Shown in pieces: positions 8,219 to 15,659 of a stretch of DNA of 59,776 bases. Position numbers and translations under genes: made by a program. Positions within the stretch are counted from its first letter, which is position 1, and every line of letters starts with the position of its first letter. The stretch is from Chloroflexota bacterium (GTDB taxonomy: Bacteria > Chloroflexota > Limnocylindria > Limnocylindrales > CSP1-4), in NCBI GenBank assembly GCA_005883615.1, contig VBEC01000029.1, positions 1 through 59,776 on the forward strand, in the 5' to 3' direction. Below the pieces are notes generated by a model, which did no database searches, was not told the origin of the DNA, and saw nothing but the letters and a program-made list of their open reading frames with translations.

Positions 8219-9445
8219 TCAGTGAACCTCGTCGAGCGTGGTCCGGTGGACCCAGCCGTCGATGCCCGTCGGCGTTCGGACGCGCAGGTACATGCCCTTG
8301 CGCTCCACCACCTCGACCTCGTCGCCCTCGCCCAGGTGGCCAACCTCGGCGCCGAGGATCTCGTCGGGCGCATCGGTCACGCGCACGATGCGGTAGCGCA
8401 CGAATCGCCGCTCGATATCGGGGGGAGGATCCTCGCGGAACAGGATCGGTTTGTGCGGTTCGACGACGCCGCCCCGCGGGCTCGCCTGCCGAGCCTCCCG
8501 AAGCGACGGCCGCCGCCAACGGGGCATGCCCATCTCTTCCAGCGGCACGCCGGGGAGCGTGGCGGCGATCGAGCCGGTCGTCGCTCCCGCGAGTGATGTG
8601 GCCAGGCTGGGCTGAGCTGATGCCCCGGCGGCCTCGCCAGCGACTTCTTCGAGGCCTCGATCGCGGCGGCGTGCGAGCACGAGGCCGATTCCGCCGAAGA
8701 AGAGGACGGTGAGCAGGGTCCCGAGCGCCACGACCGTACCAGACGGGGGCGAAAGCCGGCTGTCCGGACCACTCAGGCCTCCGCCGCCGAGCGAATCGAG
8801 GCCGGGAAAGACCCCGGCTGTCAGCGGATCGCCGCTTGGGCTGGGCGAGCCCGCCGATGGGGAACTGCCCGAGGGTGACCCAGGTGCCGGACTCGGGCTG
8901 TGAGCCTGCGCCTTCGTCGGCTTGGCGGAAGGGGGCCGCGGAGTTGGCTTTGGCGTCGGCGGAGGGGGTGGCGGTGTTGGGGCCGGCTTCGCCGTCGGAC
9001 TTGGTTTTGGCGCCGCGACCGCGACCACCGATGGACTGACAGCGGTCAGGTTAACGGTCCGAAGCCCCTTGCCGGTGCCGCTCGTGGCGGAGAAACGGTA
9101 GGTGTGGCTGCCCGCCGAAAGCTTGAGGGTCTTCCTGAATGGCGCGCCTGCCTGGAAGTTGGTGCTAGCGGCCGCCAGCGCGAACGTGCCCGCTCCGGAT
9201 ACCGTCACGGCAATGCTCGAAGGAGCGCAGCCGGCGTTGTCGCGGTACACGACGGAGAACGAGAAGGACGTCGCCGTCGAGCCGCTGCCCGGGCTGGCGG
9301 CTCCGGAGCTGAGAACGATGTCGTGCTTCGGAGCGCCACACGAGACAGCCGCGACGGGCTGTGCCTGAAGGACGAGGGCGCTCGAAGCGATGGCGAAGAC
9401 CACCCCCCATTGCCGGACCAAGCCCCGTCGGCGTATTACGCGCAT
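8219..9445 (-). CDS. Membrane-anchored protein with exported Ig-like part and C-terminal SH3 domain
   Basis: 408 residues from ATG 9445. It begins with a basic stretch and a signal peptide (cleavage near residue 33). An extracytoplasmic beta-rich domain follows to about 140, then a long Pro/Ser/Thr/Lys linker (about 141-205) and a Gly/Ser region. A single membrane helix (about 236-259) is followed at once by RRRDR, which places the rest inside by the positive-inside rule. Residues about 351-406 form a bacterial SH3-like domain with a closing DGWVHR. Function unknown; it could sense or bind the envelope outside and a partner inside. Codons upstream of 9445 in the same frame give no signal-like sequence, so this start is preferred. 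Confidence 0.7.
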   Translation of the reverse strand: MRVIRRRGLVRQWGVVFAIASSALVLQAQPVAAVSCGAPKHDIVLSSGAASPGSGSTATSFSFSVVYRDNAGCAPSSIAVTVSGAGTFALAAASTNFQAGAPFRKTLKLSAGSHTYRFSATSGTGKGLRTVNLTAVSPSVVAVAAPKPSPTAKPAPTPPPPPPTPKPTPRPPSAKPTKAQAHSPSPAPGSPSGSSPSAGSPSPSGDPLTAGVFPGLDSLGGGGLSGPDSRLSPPSGTVVALGTLLTVLFFGGIGLVLARRRDRGLEEVAGEAAGASAQPSLATSLAGATTGSIAATLPGVPLEEMGMPRWRRPSLREARQASPRGGVVEPHKPILFREDPPPDIERRFVRYRIVRVTDAPDEILGAEVGHLGEGDEVEVVERKGMYLRVRTPTGIDGWVHRTTLDEVH

Positions 9446-9619
9446 GTCGTGGACGCCCTCCCGGAGAGCCATTTCGGCGAGCGTAGGTCGCCCCGGCGGC
9501 CGGAGTCCTTGGTTCCTTCGTACGGGTGGGACTTGTACAGGCCGGTGCGCGATGTGATCTCCGTCGCCGAATCGTTGCATTTCGCGAGGCGCCGGGGTCC
9601 CGCTCGCGCGCGAGTCCGG

Positions 9620-9625
9620 CACAAT
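9620..9625 (+). promoter_or_regulatory. -10-like box CACAAT, leaderless start of MBL hydrolase gene
   Basis: CACAAT ends six bases before the GTG at 9632. Only the first base departs from TANNNT. No ribosome binding site lies before this GTG, which supports leaderless initiation. Confidence 0.42.
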
Positions 9626-9631
9626 CGGACG

Positions 9632-10270
9632 GTGGAACTCCTGCAGCTGGCGGTCGGGCCGCTCGCGACGAACCTCTATCTGCTCGCGGATCCGGCTTCT
9701 CGAGAGGCGATCGCGATCGACACCGCCATCCCGTCCCTCCAGTTCATCAGCGACTCACTCGCAGATCGTGGCTGGACGCTGAAGCTGATCGTGTCCACGC
9801 ACGGTCACTGGGACCACATCGGCGATAACGCGGCGGTCGCGCAGCACACCGGCGCTCAGATCGCGGCGCATCCCCTCGACCGGCCCCGCCTCGAGGCGCC
9901 CAACAAAGGGCTGGCGCCGTTCGATATCCCGCCGTCCGTGCCGGCCGTCGAGCTGGCCGAGGGCGGAGTGATCCGCTTCGGCGAGCTGCGTCTCCTGGTC
10001 CTCCACACGCCCGGTCACACCGAAGGCTCCGTCAGCCTCCTGGCCGCCGACGATGGCATCTTGTTCAGCGGCGACACGCTGTTCGCCAACGGCTGGGGCC
10101 GGGTCGATCTGCCCGGCGGCTCGCCCGAACAGATGGCCGACTCGATCGCGCGGCTGTCTCGCCTCGGAGATCCGCTGCGCGTGCTGCCGGGCCACGGTCC
10201 GGCGACCACGATCCAGCGCGAGCGGGCCTGGATGGATCTGGTCGTTCGGTCCGGACGACTGTTCGCTTGA
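9632..10270 (+). CDS. MBL-fold metallo-hydrolase (glyoxalase II-like)
   Basis: 212-residue metallo-beta-lactamase-fold hydrolase. The metal motif THGHWDH has the H-x-H-x-D-H pattern, TPGHTEGS gives the third-site histidine, FSGDTLF the bridging aspartate and LPGHGP the last histidine. It resembles the short YcbL-type glyoxalase II-like enzymes, which are thioesterases, and lacks the C-terminal glyoxalase II domain. The substrate cannot be told. The GTG start is chosen because the domain begins at once (VELLQL) and a -10-like box lies six bases upstream. The gene is divergent from the SH3 protein gene. Confidence 0.85.
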   Translation: MELLQLAVGPLATNLYLLADPASREAIAIDTAIPSLQFISDSLADRGWTLKLIVSTHGHWDHIGDNAAVAQHTGAQIAAHPLDRPRLEAPNKGLAPFDIPPSVPAVELAEGGVIRFGELRLLVLHTPGHTEGSVSLLAADDGILFSGDTLFANGWGRVDLPGGSPEQMADSIARLSRLGDPLRVLPGHGPATTIQRERAWMDLVVRSGRLFA

Positions 10271-10329
10271 GGGAAGGCCGCGACGTCAGCAGCCGCAAGC
10301 TCAGCCCTGCCGACCCAGTTGCCCTGGCC

Positions 10330-10887
10330 TCAGCCCCCCCGGCGGTAGCGCGCGAGCAGCTCGGCCTGCGCGAGGACGTGGCCGTCCATGGCGTCCTTGA
10401 GCTCTTTGGCGGTTGGCGTCCCGGTCATCTGCAGGGGTTGGTCCATTGCGAACAGGGTGAATCGATAGCGATGCTCCCCGGAGGGTGGGCAGGGCCCGCC
10501 CCAGCCAGTCCGCCCGAAGTCATTGCGGCCCTGATTGGGTGCGTCGGGCGAGCTGGACACCGCTTCCGGCAAGCCTCCACTCTGCGAGCCGGTCAGCTCG
10601 AACATCACCCAGTGGACGAACCCAGACGCATCCGGGTCGTCGACGATCAGGGCAAATGCCCGGCTACCGTCAGGCGCGCCCTCCCACATCAAAGCCGGCG
10701 AAACATCCTCCCCATCACAGGTGAACTTGCGGGGGATCATCCCGCCCGCTGGGAAGTCTGGGCTGGAGAGCTGAAAGGCGGAGGCGTCGGGCATGCGTGG
10801 CTCCGTGGGAGCGCGACCGGACGAGCAGGAAGCGAGGGCCAGAGCGAGGAGGAGGAGTGCGCCGGCCCTCAGATGCTTCATGTCCAC
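10330..10887 (-). CDS. YbhB/YbcL-type PEBP lipoprotein
   Basis: About 185 residues (183 if the ATG at 10881 is used). The N-terminus is a lipoprotein signal with lipobox LASC (cysteine near residue 21), so the mature protein is lipid-anchored outside the membrane. The rest is a phosphatidylethanolamine-binding-protein (YbhB) domain with the ligand-pocket segments DGEDVSP, VDDPDASGFVHW and GPCPPSGEHRYRF. The ligand in bacteria is generally unknown. It is convergent with the MBL hydrolase and on the same strand as rsgA upstream, about 100 bases away. Confidence 0.88.
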   Translation of the reverse strand: MDMKHLRAGALLLLALALASCSSGRAPTEPRMPDASAFQLSSPDFPAGGMIPRKFTCDGEDVSPALMWEGAPDGSRAFALIVDDPDASGFVHWVMFELTGSQSGGLPEAVSSSPDAPNQGRNDFGRTGWGGPCPPSGEHRYRFTLFAMDQPLQMTGTPTAKELKDAMDGHVLAQAELLARYRRGG

Positions 10888-10989
10888 GTTGTCAGCCGAT
10901 CTGCTCCGGCCGACCCCTCGGCGCGAGACCGCGCGTTGCAGCTCTCTGCCAGCGACGGCACAGCCCGGGGCATGAAAGGAGGACCGGTG

Positions 10990-12141
10990 TCAGCGATCGT
11001 CTCCGTACTTCAGCTGCATGTGCACGCCGACGCTGCGCGAGATGTTCCGCCAGCGGCGTCGCTCAGCGAGACGAGCCAATGCGTCGGTCTTGCGTTCGGC
11101 GTAGCGTGCCTCACGGACGAGCTTCTCGTAGGCGTCGAAACGGTCGCGTTCGAGGCCCCCCTCCGCGAGAGCCGCAGTGACCGCGCAGTCGGGCTCCGCT
11201 CCGTGGCCGCAATCCGAGAAGCGGCAGCCCATTGCCAGCTCGGCGATATCCACGAACGAATTCTCGATGCCATCGCCATCGAGCAGGCCGAGCTCCCGCA
11301 GTCCCGGCGTGTCGAGGATGAGGCCGGTTTCGAGGAGGAGCAGGTGGCGTCCGCTGGTGGTGTGCCGCCCTCGGGAATCGTCGAGGCGGACCTCGGCCGT
11401 TGCCATCAGGTCCTGCCCCGCGAGCGCATTGACGAGGGTCGACTTGCCTGCCCCGGACGAGCCGACGAGGGCGACTGTGCGGCCGGGCGCCATCATCGAT
11501 CGGAGGCCATCCATGCCGGTTCCGTCCACGACCGAGACGGCCAGTACGTCAACACCCGGCGCGGTCGCCTCGGTCGTCAGGATCGAGCCATCGAGGTCAT
11601 CGGCGAGGTCGGCCTTGGACAGGATGATCACGGGCTGGGCGCCGGACTCCCAGCCGAGCGCCACGTAGCGCTCCATCCGGCGCACGTTGAAATCGCGGTT
11701 CAGTGAGGTGACGACGAACACGACGTCGACGTTGGCCGCGATCACCTGTTCCGAGTTGGTCCGGCCGGCGGCAACTCGCGAGAACGCGCTTCTTCGCGGC
11801 AGCACACGATGGATCACCGCGGCGCCGGCCTCTGAGCCGGTCTCGTCTGAACCGGCCCGATCCGAGTCGGGCCCGTGCCCGCCATCGACGGCAACCCAAT
11901 CGCCGACCGCCGGGAAATCCGCCTCCGTCCGTGCCTCGTGCCGAAGGCGCCCCGAAACGGCCGCGCTTCGGCTGCCAACGGCGGCGACTACCTCGTAGCG
12001 ATCGCGGTGTTGTCGGGTGACGCGGGCGGGTGACAAGCCGGGCGCGTCCAGGGTGTCGAAGGCCGCCTGGAACACGGGTGACCAGCCCCAGGCGGCAAGA
12101 GCGGTGAGTGCGCTGAAGGGGTCGGGATCGTGGACGGACAT
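10990..12141 (-). CDS. rsgA: Ribosome small subunit-dependent GTPase A
   Basis: 383-residue RsgA (YjeQ), the circularly permuted GTPase that checks late maturation of the 30S subunit. An N-terminal OB-fold (VGDWVAVD) is followed by the permuted G motifs in the order G4 (SKADL), G1 (GSSGAGKST) and G3 (DTPG). A C-terminal zinc region has CRFSDCGH and a further Cys. An insert of about 20 residues rich in Gly/Asp/Ser sits after the OB-fold. The ATG follows the stop of the ABC permease by three bases with an AAGGA ribosome binding site right before it, so rsgA is the last gene of the exporter operon. Confidence 0.93.
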   Translation of the reverse strand: MSVHDPDPFSALTALAAWGWSPVFQAAFDTLDAPGLSPARVTRQHRDRYEVVAAVGSRSAAVSGRLRHEARTEADFPAVGDWVAVDGGHGPDSDRAGSDETGSEAGAAVIHRVLPRRSAFSRVAAGRTNSEQVIAANVDVVFVVTSLNRDFNVRRMERYVALGWESGAQPVIILSKADLADDLDGSILTTEATAPGVDVLAVSVVDGTGMDGLRSMMAPGRTVALVGSSGAGKSTLVNALAGQDLMATAEVRLDDSRGRHTTSGRHLLLLETGLILDTPGLRELGLLDGDGIENSFVDIAELAMGCRFSDCGHGAEPDCAVTAALAEGGLERDRFDAYEKLVREARYAERKTDALARLAERRRWRNISRSVGVHMQLKYGDDR

Positions 12142-12144
12142 TCC

Positions 12145-12984
12145 TTACCCGACCCGCTTCAGCTTGCCGGTGCGCTTGGCGTACCGCTCGGCACGACCGA
12201 ACGCCCAGATGCCGGCCGGAATGAAGAAGATGCCCATCCCGATCAGCGGCCACACATCGCCCAGGAGGGCGGTGATGGGCTCGCCGTCGATGAGGCCCTT
12301 CCGCACGCCATCCAGGATGTACGTGGCCGGCGACAGCTTCGAAAGGAGCTGCATCCAGCCGGGCAGGACGTCGGTCGAGTAGTAGACCCCGCTGATGAGC
12401 AGCAGGACCGACTGCAGGACAAACGTCATCTGCGCGCCGCGCTCCACGTACAGCAGCGGCAGGATCGCCGCCATCATGCCGATGCCGACAAAGCTGACGG
12501 AACCCACGGCCATGAACAGCCCTGCCGTCGCCAGGTTGGCGTGCGACAGGTCGAGACCGAAGAACAGGACGAGGACCACGAGGATGACGCCCGTGTGGAT
12601 CAGGCCGTATACGAGTGCGTAGACGGTCGATCCCAGGAGCTGCGTGAAGCGCCTGACCGGCGCCATCATCGTGTACTCGAGGGTGCCCTCCCAGCGTTCC
12701 CACTCGATCGTCTCGGCAATGAAGCTGAAGACGACCGACAGGTAGTTCCAGAAGATGGCGCCGATCATGAGGGAGAAGATCAGCCGCCGGTTGCCCTGGT
12801 CGAGACCGATCAGCGTCACGGACAACGCGCCCGCAATCGAGTAGACGAGCCAGGCGACCTCCCAGCCCCAGTAGCGCTTGGTCAGGTTGAAGTTGCGCTC
12901 GATGAAGGCGTAGCTCGCCCGCAGCTCGCGTGTAGCCGATGTCACCGGAGTGCCTCCGCGGAGGGGGCGGCTCAGGCCCGTCAT
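12145..12984 (-). CDS. ABC-2 type exporter permease
   Basis: 279-residue integral membrane protein of the ABC-2 permease family with about six membrane segments, the conserved cytoplasmic EGTLEYTMMAP-like elbow region before the second half, and a DGVRKGL segment before the last helix. It would form the channel for the ATPase encoded upstream. The ATG at 12984 overlaps the stop of the small upstream ORF (ATGA). A GTG at 12948 is an alternative. The basic C-terminus is cytoplasmic. Substrate (drug, lipid or polysaccharide) cannot be inferred. Confidence 0.88.
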   Translation of the reverse strand: MTGLSRPLRGGTPVTSATRELRASYAFIERNFNLTKRYWGWEVAWLVYSIAGALSVTLIGLDQGNRRLIFSLMIGAIFWNYLSVVFSFIAETIEWERWEGTLEYTMMAPVRRFTQLLGSTVYALVYGLIHTGVILVVLVLFFGLDLSHANLATAGLFMAVGSVSFVGIGMMAAILPLLYVERGAQMTFVLQSVLLLISGVYYSTDVLPGWMQLLSKLSPATYILDGVRKGLIDGEPITALLGDVWPLIGMGIFFIPAGIWAFGRAERYAKRTGKLKRVG

Positions 12985-13175
12985 CGGGACCGAGCCGCCG
13001 AAAGGGAGTTCTCCGCCGCCAGGCGCTCTCCGATCTTGATCATCGAGCGCCCAAGGGCGCGGCGGATGGGCCTGGGGCGTCGAGATTCGATCAGGCGGGC
13101 CATGGCGGCCGCCCTGATCTCCTCGTTGCGCCGGCCTTGGATGAGCCACAGGCTCAGGTCCGCGCGGGACTGCAT
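12981..13175 (-). CDS. Small basic protein of 64 residues coupled to the ABC permease
   Basis: No family recognised. It is 64 residues, Arg/Ala-rich and helical, without membrane segments, with a weakly hydrophobic start (LSLWLIQG) and an R-R-P-R-P-I-R-R patch. Reality is supported by one of the strongest ribosome binding sites in the window (GGGAGGTGA, about six bases before the ATG) and by the four-base ATGA overlap of its stop with the permease start. It lies between the ATPase and permease genes of one exporter operon. Possible roles are an accessory or regulatory subunit, or simply a translational leader that feeds ribosomes to the permease start. Confidence 0.65.
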   Translation of the reverse strand: MQSRADLSLWLIQGRRNEEIRAAAMARLIESRRPRPIRRALGRSMIKIGERLAAENSLSAARSR

Positions 13176-13262
13176 CGTTCTCACCTCCCTTCGGTTGGAT
13201 CTGCGCGCGACCCGGCGGGATCGCGCCGTTGTGTCGGATTGGTCTTGCCCTGGTTGCGCAAG

Positions 13263-14195
13263 TCAGTCGTCGTCATCGGTCACGCCCGTTTCTTCGAGGT
13301 CGTCGTCGAGCGACCGACCGGTGTAGGTCATGAACACGGCTTCGAGCGTCTCCGGCTGCCCGTGATCGCGGGCGACCATCGCCATGAGCCCCGCCGGAGT
13401 TGCTTCGGCCACCATGCGGCCGTCGTTGAGGATCGAGATCCGCCCGCACAGGCGCTCGGCCTCTACGAGGTCGTGCGTGGTCAGAACGATCGTCGCGTTG
13501 TGCTCCGTCCGGACCTCCTCGATGAAGATCTGGACGTCGAGCTTCGAGCGCGGGTCGAGGCCCGTCGTCGGCTCGTCGAGCAACAGCAGGATCGGGCTCG
13601 TCAGCAGGGCTCGCGCGATCGCGACCTTCTGCTGCATGCCCCGGCTCATCTGCTCGATGGGCCGTCCCATTCGCTTCTGGCCGATCCCCAGGCGAGCCAG
13701 GATCTCGACCGCCCGCTGAGCCGCCGCCTTCGCGTCCATCCCGTACAGCCGGGCCGCGAAGGAGAGATTCTCCGACGGGCTCAGCTTCTTGAAGAACGCA
13801 GCGTCCACGCTGACCCGGTTGATCAGACGCTTGACGGCCATCTCCTCGCGCACGATGTCGTGCCCGAAGACCTCGACTCGGCCCTCGTCAAGGGTCAGCA
13901 GGCCGCTGATCAGCCGGATGAGGGTCGACTTCCCGGACCCGTTGGCGCCGAGAACTCCGTGGATCGCGCCACGCTCGATTCGTAGCGAGACGTCCGAGAT
14001 GGCCACGACCGGCCGGCGCTTCTTGCCGACGATGAAACGCTTGGTCGCGTGCTCGATGAGCAGGGCCGGCGGCCCCTCGCGCACGGGCTCCGCGCGTGTT
14101 CCGGGCTCGGTTGAGACGGGCGCCACCTTGGGTTCGTCCGGCAGGCGGCCGTTCGTCCCGGTCCTATTCGATTCCGGTGTCATGGTCGACGTCAC
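13263..14195 (-). CDS. ABC exporter ATP-binding protein
   Basis: About 310 residues from GTG 14195, which has a GGAG eight bases upstream; an ATG four codons later lacks one. After a polar N-terminal extension of some 40 residues comes an ABC ATPase: Walker A GANGSGKST, signature MSRGMQQK (a variant of LSGGQ), Walker B LLLLDEPTTGLDP and H-loop TTHD. This DRA/ABC-2-like class pairs with the permease two genes downstream. The C-terminus is acidic. The unusual N-terminal extension and the leader with terminator upstream are the odd points. Confidence 0.9.
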   Translation of the reverse strand: MTSTMTPESNRTGTNGRLPDEPKVAPVSTEPGTRAEPVREGPPALLIEHATKRFIVGKKRRPVVAISDVSLRIERGAIHGVLGANGSGKSTLIRLISGLLTLDEGRVEVFGHDIVREEMAVKRLINRVSVDAAFFKKLSPSENLSFAARLYGMDAKAAAQRAVEILARLGIGQKRMGRPIEQMSRGMQQKVAIARALLTSPILLLLDEPTTGLDPRSKLDVQIFIEEVRTEHNATIVLTTHDLVEAERLCGRISILNDGRMVAEATPAGLMAMVARDHGQPETLEAVFMTYTGRSLDDDLEETGVTDDDD

Positions 14196-14314
14196 GGTGG
14201 TGACTCCAGGTCGTGGTGAGTGGCTGACTGACTGGCCCGGGCAAACAAAGAGACGTGGACCTCCCGAACGGATGGTCCCGCGGCTTCTCCTGCGCTCCAC
14301 CACGACAGAGCATC

Positions 14315-14346
14315 AAAAAAGCCGGGGGCCCGATCTGGCCCACGGC
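14315..14346 (-). terminator. Intrinsic terminator ahead of the ABC exporter operon
   Basis: On the minus strand a ten-base stem (GCCGTGGGCC with GGCCCCCGGC, one mismatch) encloses a six-base loop and is followed by six T. It lies between the promoter at 14527-14556 and the exporter ATPase start, so it would stop most transcripts before the operon unless relieved. Confidence 0.75.
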
Positions 14347-14362
14347 TCGTGGTTCGCTGGGT

Positions 14363-14377
14363 GGCGGCCCTGCCGCC
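14363..14377 (-). promoter_or_regulatory. Leader hairpin GGCGGC-AGG-GCCGCC
   Basis: A perfect six-base-pair GC stem with a three-base loop in the transcribed leader, between the leader ORF stop and the terminator. It could be a pause or alternative structure in an attenuation mechanism; no clear antiterminator pairing with the terminator arm is visible. Confidence 0.45.
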
Positions 14378-14383
14378 TTCCTG

Positions 14384-14467
14384 CTAGCTCGAGATGGGCG
14401 CAAATCTCCCGCCGTCGTCGGCGCCGAGAGGCGCGACGCTGTGGCGGGTGTAGCGGAGAGATCTCAT
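14384..14467 (-). CDS. Candidate leader peptide of 27 residues
   Basis: Short ORF starting ATG-AGA with a GGAGG ten bases upstream, lying wholly between the promoter and the terminator. The peptide starts MRSLRYTRHS, is Arg-rich at its front and ends about 38 bases before the terminator stem. Its placement fits leader-peptide attenuation, in which ribosome stalling would change leader folding. It may also be a chance ORF; there is no run of one amino acid that would name the signal. Confidence 0.35.
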   Translation of the reverse strand: MRSLRYTRHSVAPLGADDGGRFAPISS

Positions 14468-14526
14468 TCGGAGTCGACCTCCATCAGAGCTGGACAGGGA
14501 TGGCGCGGACCCCGCGCCGGTGGCGA

Positions 14527-14556
14527 ACTGTACGCGACCGCCGCGGCCGGTGTCAA
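14527..14556 (-). promoter_or_regulatory. Promoter TTGACA-18-TACAGT for the exporter leader
   Basis: Perfect -35 (TTGACA, minus strand 14556-14551), 18-base spacer and -10 TACAGT (14532-14527). Transcription would start near 14520 and run through the leader ORF, hairpin and terminator into the ABC exporter operon, leaving a leader of about 325 bases before the ATPase start. Confidence 0.7.
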
Positions 14557-14595
14557 TGCGCAGCCGGCCCCAGGGCCTTGGCATTGGCGAACCCA

Positions 14596-15009
14596 TCAGC
14601 GCGGCCCATCGGTGAGGTCGAGCAACCCGGCCGGCGTCCGCTGGAAGCCGCACTCTCGCTCGTAGAAGCCGGCCATCAGCTCTTCGTCCGCGTCGACGTG
14701 GAGCCACTCGCCGTGGCCTCGGCAGGCGTCGATCGCCTCCTCGACCAGGCGCCGACCGATTCCTTTGCCCTGCCTGCTCGGGGCGACGGTGGTGTCGAGG
14801 AGAAAGAAGTGGACGTCGCCGTCCCAGGCCACATTGACGAAGCCCACCAGCTCGCCGCCGTCCCGGGCAGCGACCTACGTGAAGCTATGCGCGAAGACCC
14901 GCTCGTAGCCCGGTTTTGGCGAGCCCCAGGCGGCGCGGAACAGGGCGTCCAGCACCTCGGGATGAATGTCGGACCGCCGCTCGTAGCGGACCTGGCTGGG
15001 TGTGCTCAG
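14596..15009 (-). pseudogene. GNAT acetyltransferase gene interrupted by an in-frame amber codon
   Basis: Read through, this frame encodes about 138 residues of a GNAT N-acetyltransferase. The N-terminal part (QVRYERRSDIHPEVL, then a PGYERVF segment) is followed by a TAG at 14877-14875, and then by GGELVGFVNVAWDG and the acetyl-CoA loop RQGKGIGRR. The stop falls where a Tyr or Phe would be normal, so one base change (TAC to TAG) explains it. No ATG, GTG or TTG opens the N-terminal part; a CTG at 15009 touches the stop of the upstream GNAT gene. The 83-residue piece after the stop could start at GTG 14847, but without the first strand and helices it would not fold as a full GNAT. A sequencing error or amber suppression are alternatives. 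Confidence 0.6.
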
Positions 15010-15599
15010 GCCAGGTCCATCCGGACGATCGTTCGCCGGACCGTCGCCGACGGTGACTCGACCGAACGAACTTCACGGAACCCCGCGTCCTGGAACATCG
15101 ACAGGACGCCCGTGTACGCCTTGGCAGCGGCCACTCGTTCGCCGTCAGGCGCGACGGGGTAGCCCTCGATCGCCGGCGCTCCGTGGTCCGCCGCATAGGC
15201 CAGCGCCGCGTCGAGCAGCCGACGTGCAAGGCCGCGCCCGCGGGCCCCCTTCGAGACCACGAAGCAGACGACCGACCAGACGGGCACGTCGTCCAGGCGT
15301 GGCCGGACCTTCGAATGCTCGAGGCGGTCGAAATCTTCGCGCGGACCGAGGCCGACCCAACCGACGGCGCGCTCACCTTCCAGCGCGACCAGGCCCGGCG
15401 CAGGCTCACGATCGGCGAGGCCCTGGAGCATTCGCTTGTTCTTCGAAGGGGAAGAGGCCGACCAGTCCTTGGATCGCAGACGCCAGTAGACGCACCAGCA
15501 CCAGCGCGGATCCCCACCCTCATTGAACAAGCGAGCGAGCGCGTCCCAGCTCGTCGGGGAGAGTGGCTCGATGCGCAATTCTCGCTCGGAGTCCTCCAT
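15006..15599 (-). CDS. GNAT family N-acetyltransferase
   Basis: 197 residues from ATG 15599 (200 if the ATG at 15608 is used). GNAT fold with the acetyl-CoA binding segment SKGARGRGLARRLLDAAL, a preceding VVCFVV strand, and a C-terminal GFREV strand. Early residues WCWCVYWR are typical of a subgroup seen in many soil bacteria whose substrate is not known. ATG 15599 is preferred because TACGAT ends seven bases before it. The stop is immediately followed by the broken GNAT gene, so the two were probably an operon of paralogous acetyltransferases. Confidence 0.82.
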   Translation of the reverse strand: MEDSERELRIEPLSPTSWDALARLFNEGGDPRWCWCVYWRLRSKDWSASSPSKNKRMLQGLADREPAPGLVALEGERAVGWVGLGPREDFDRLEHSKVRPRLDDVPVWSVVCFVVSKGARGRGLARRLLDAALAYAADHGAPAIEGYPVAPDGERVAAAKAYTGVLSMFQDAGFREVRSVESPSATVRRTIVRMDLA

Positions 15600-15606
15600 C
15601 TGCTGC

Positions 15607-15612
15607 ATCGTA
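15607..15612 (-). promoter_or_regulatory. -10-like box TACGAT for the GNAT gene
   Basis: On the minus strand TACGAT ends seven bases before ATG 15599, a leaderless spacing. It faces away from the plus-strand box at 15646, giving a compact divergent promoter pair within about 60 bases. Confidence 0.4.
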
Positions 15613-15645
15613 GGCCACGGGAAGGGCCGAACCCGTCAGGTTTCG

Positions 15646-15651
15646 TAGACT
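15646..15651 (+). promoter_or_regulatory. -10-like box TAGACT for the VirB11-like gene
   Basis: TAGACT ends eight bases before ATG 15660. No ribosome binding site is present before this start, consistent with a leaderless or near-leaderless mRNA. Confidence 0.42.
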
Positions 15652-15659
15652 CGCTAACC

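Noticed and set aside
10267-11706. 479-codon plus-strand ORF through the PEBP and rsgA genes
   Set aside because: Antisense to two recognised proteins; no domain or ribosome binding site.
14320-14520. T-box or other known riboswitch in the exporter leader
   Set aside because: No AGGGTGGNACCGCG-type T-box sequence and no other conserved riboswitch core was found; it is kept only as an unclassified candidate attenuator.
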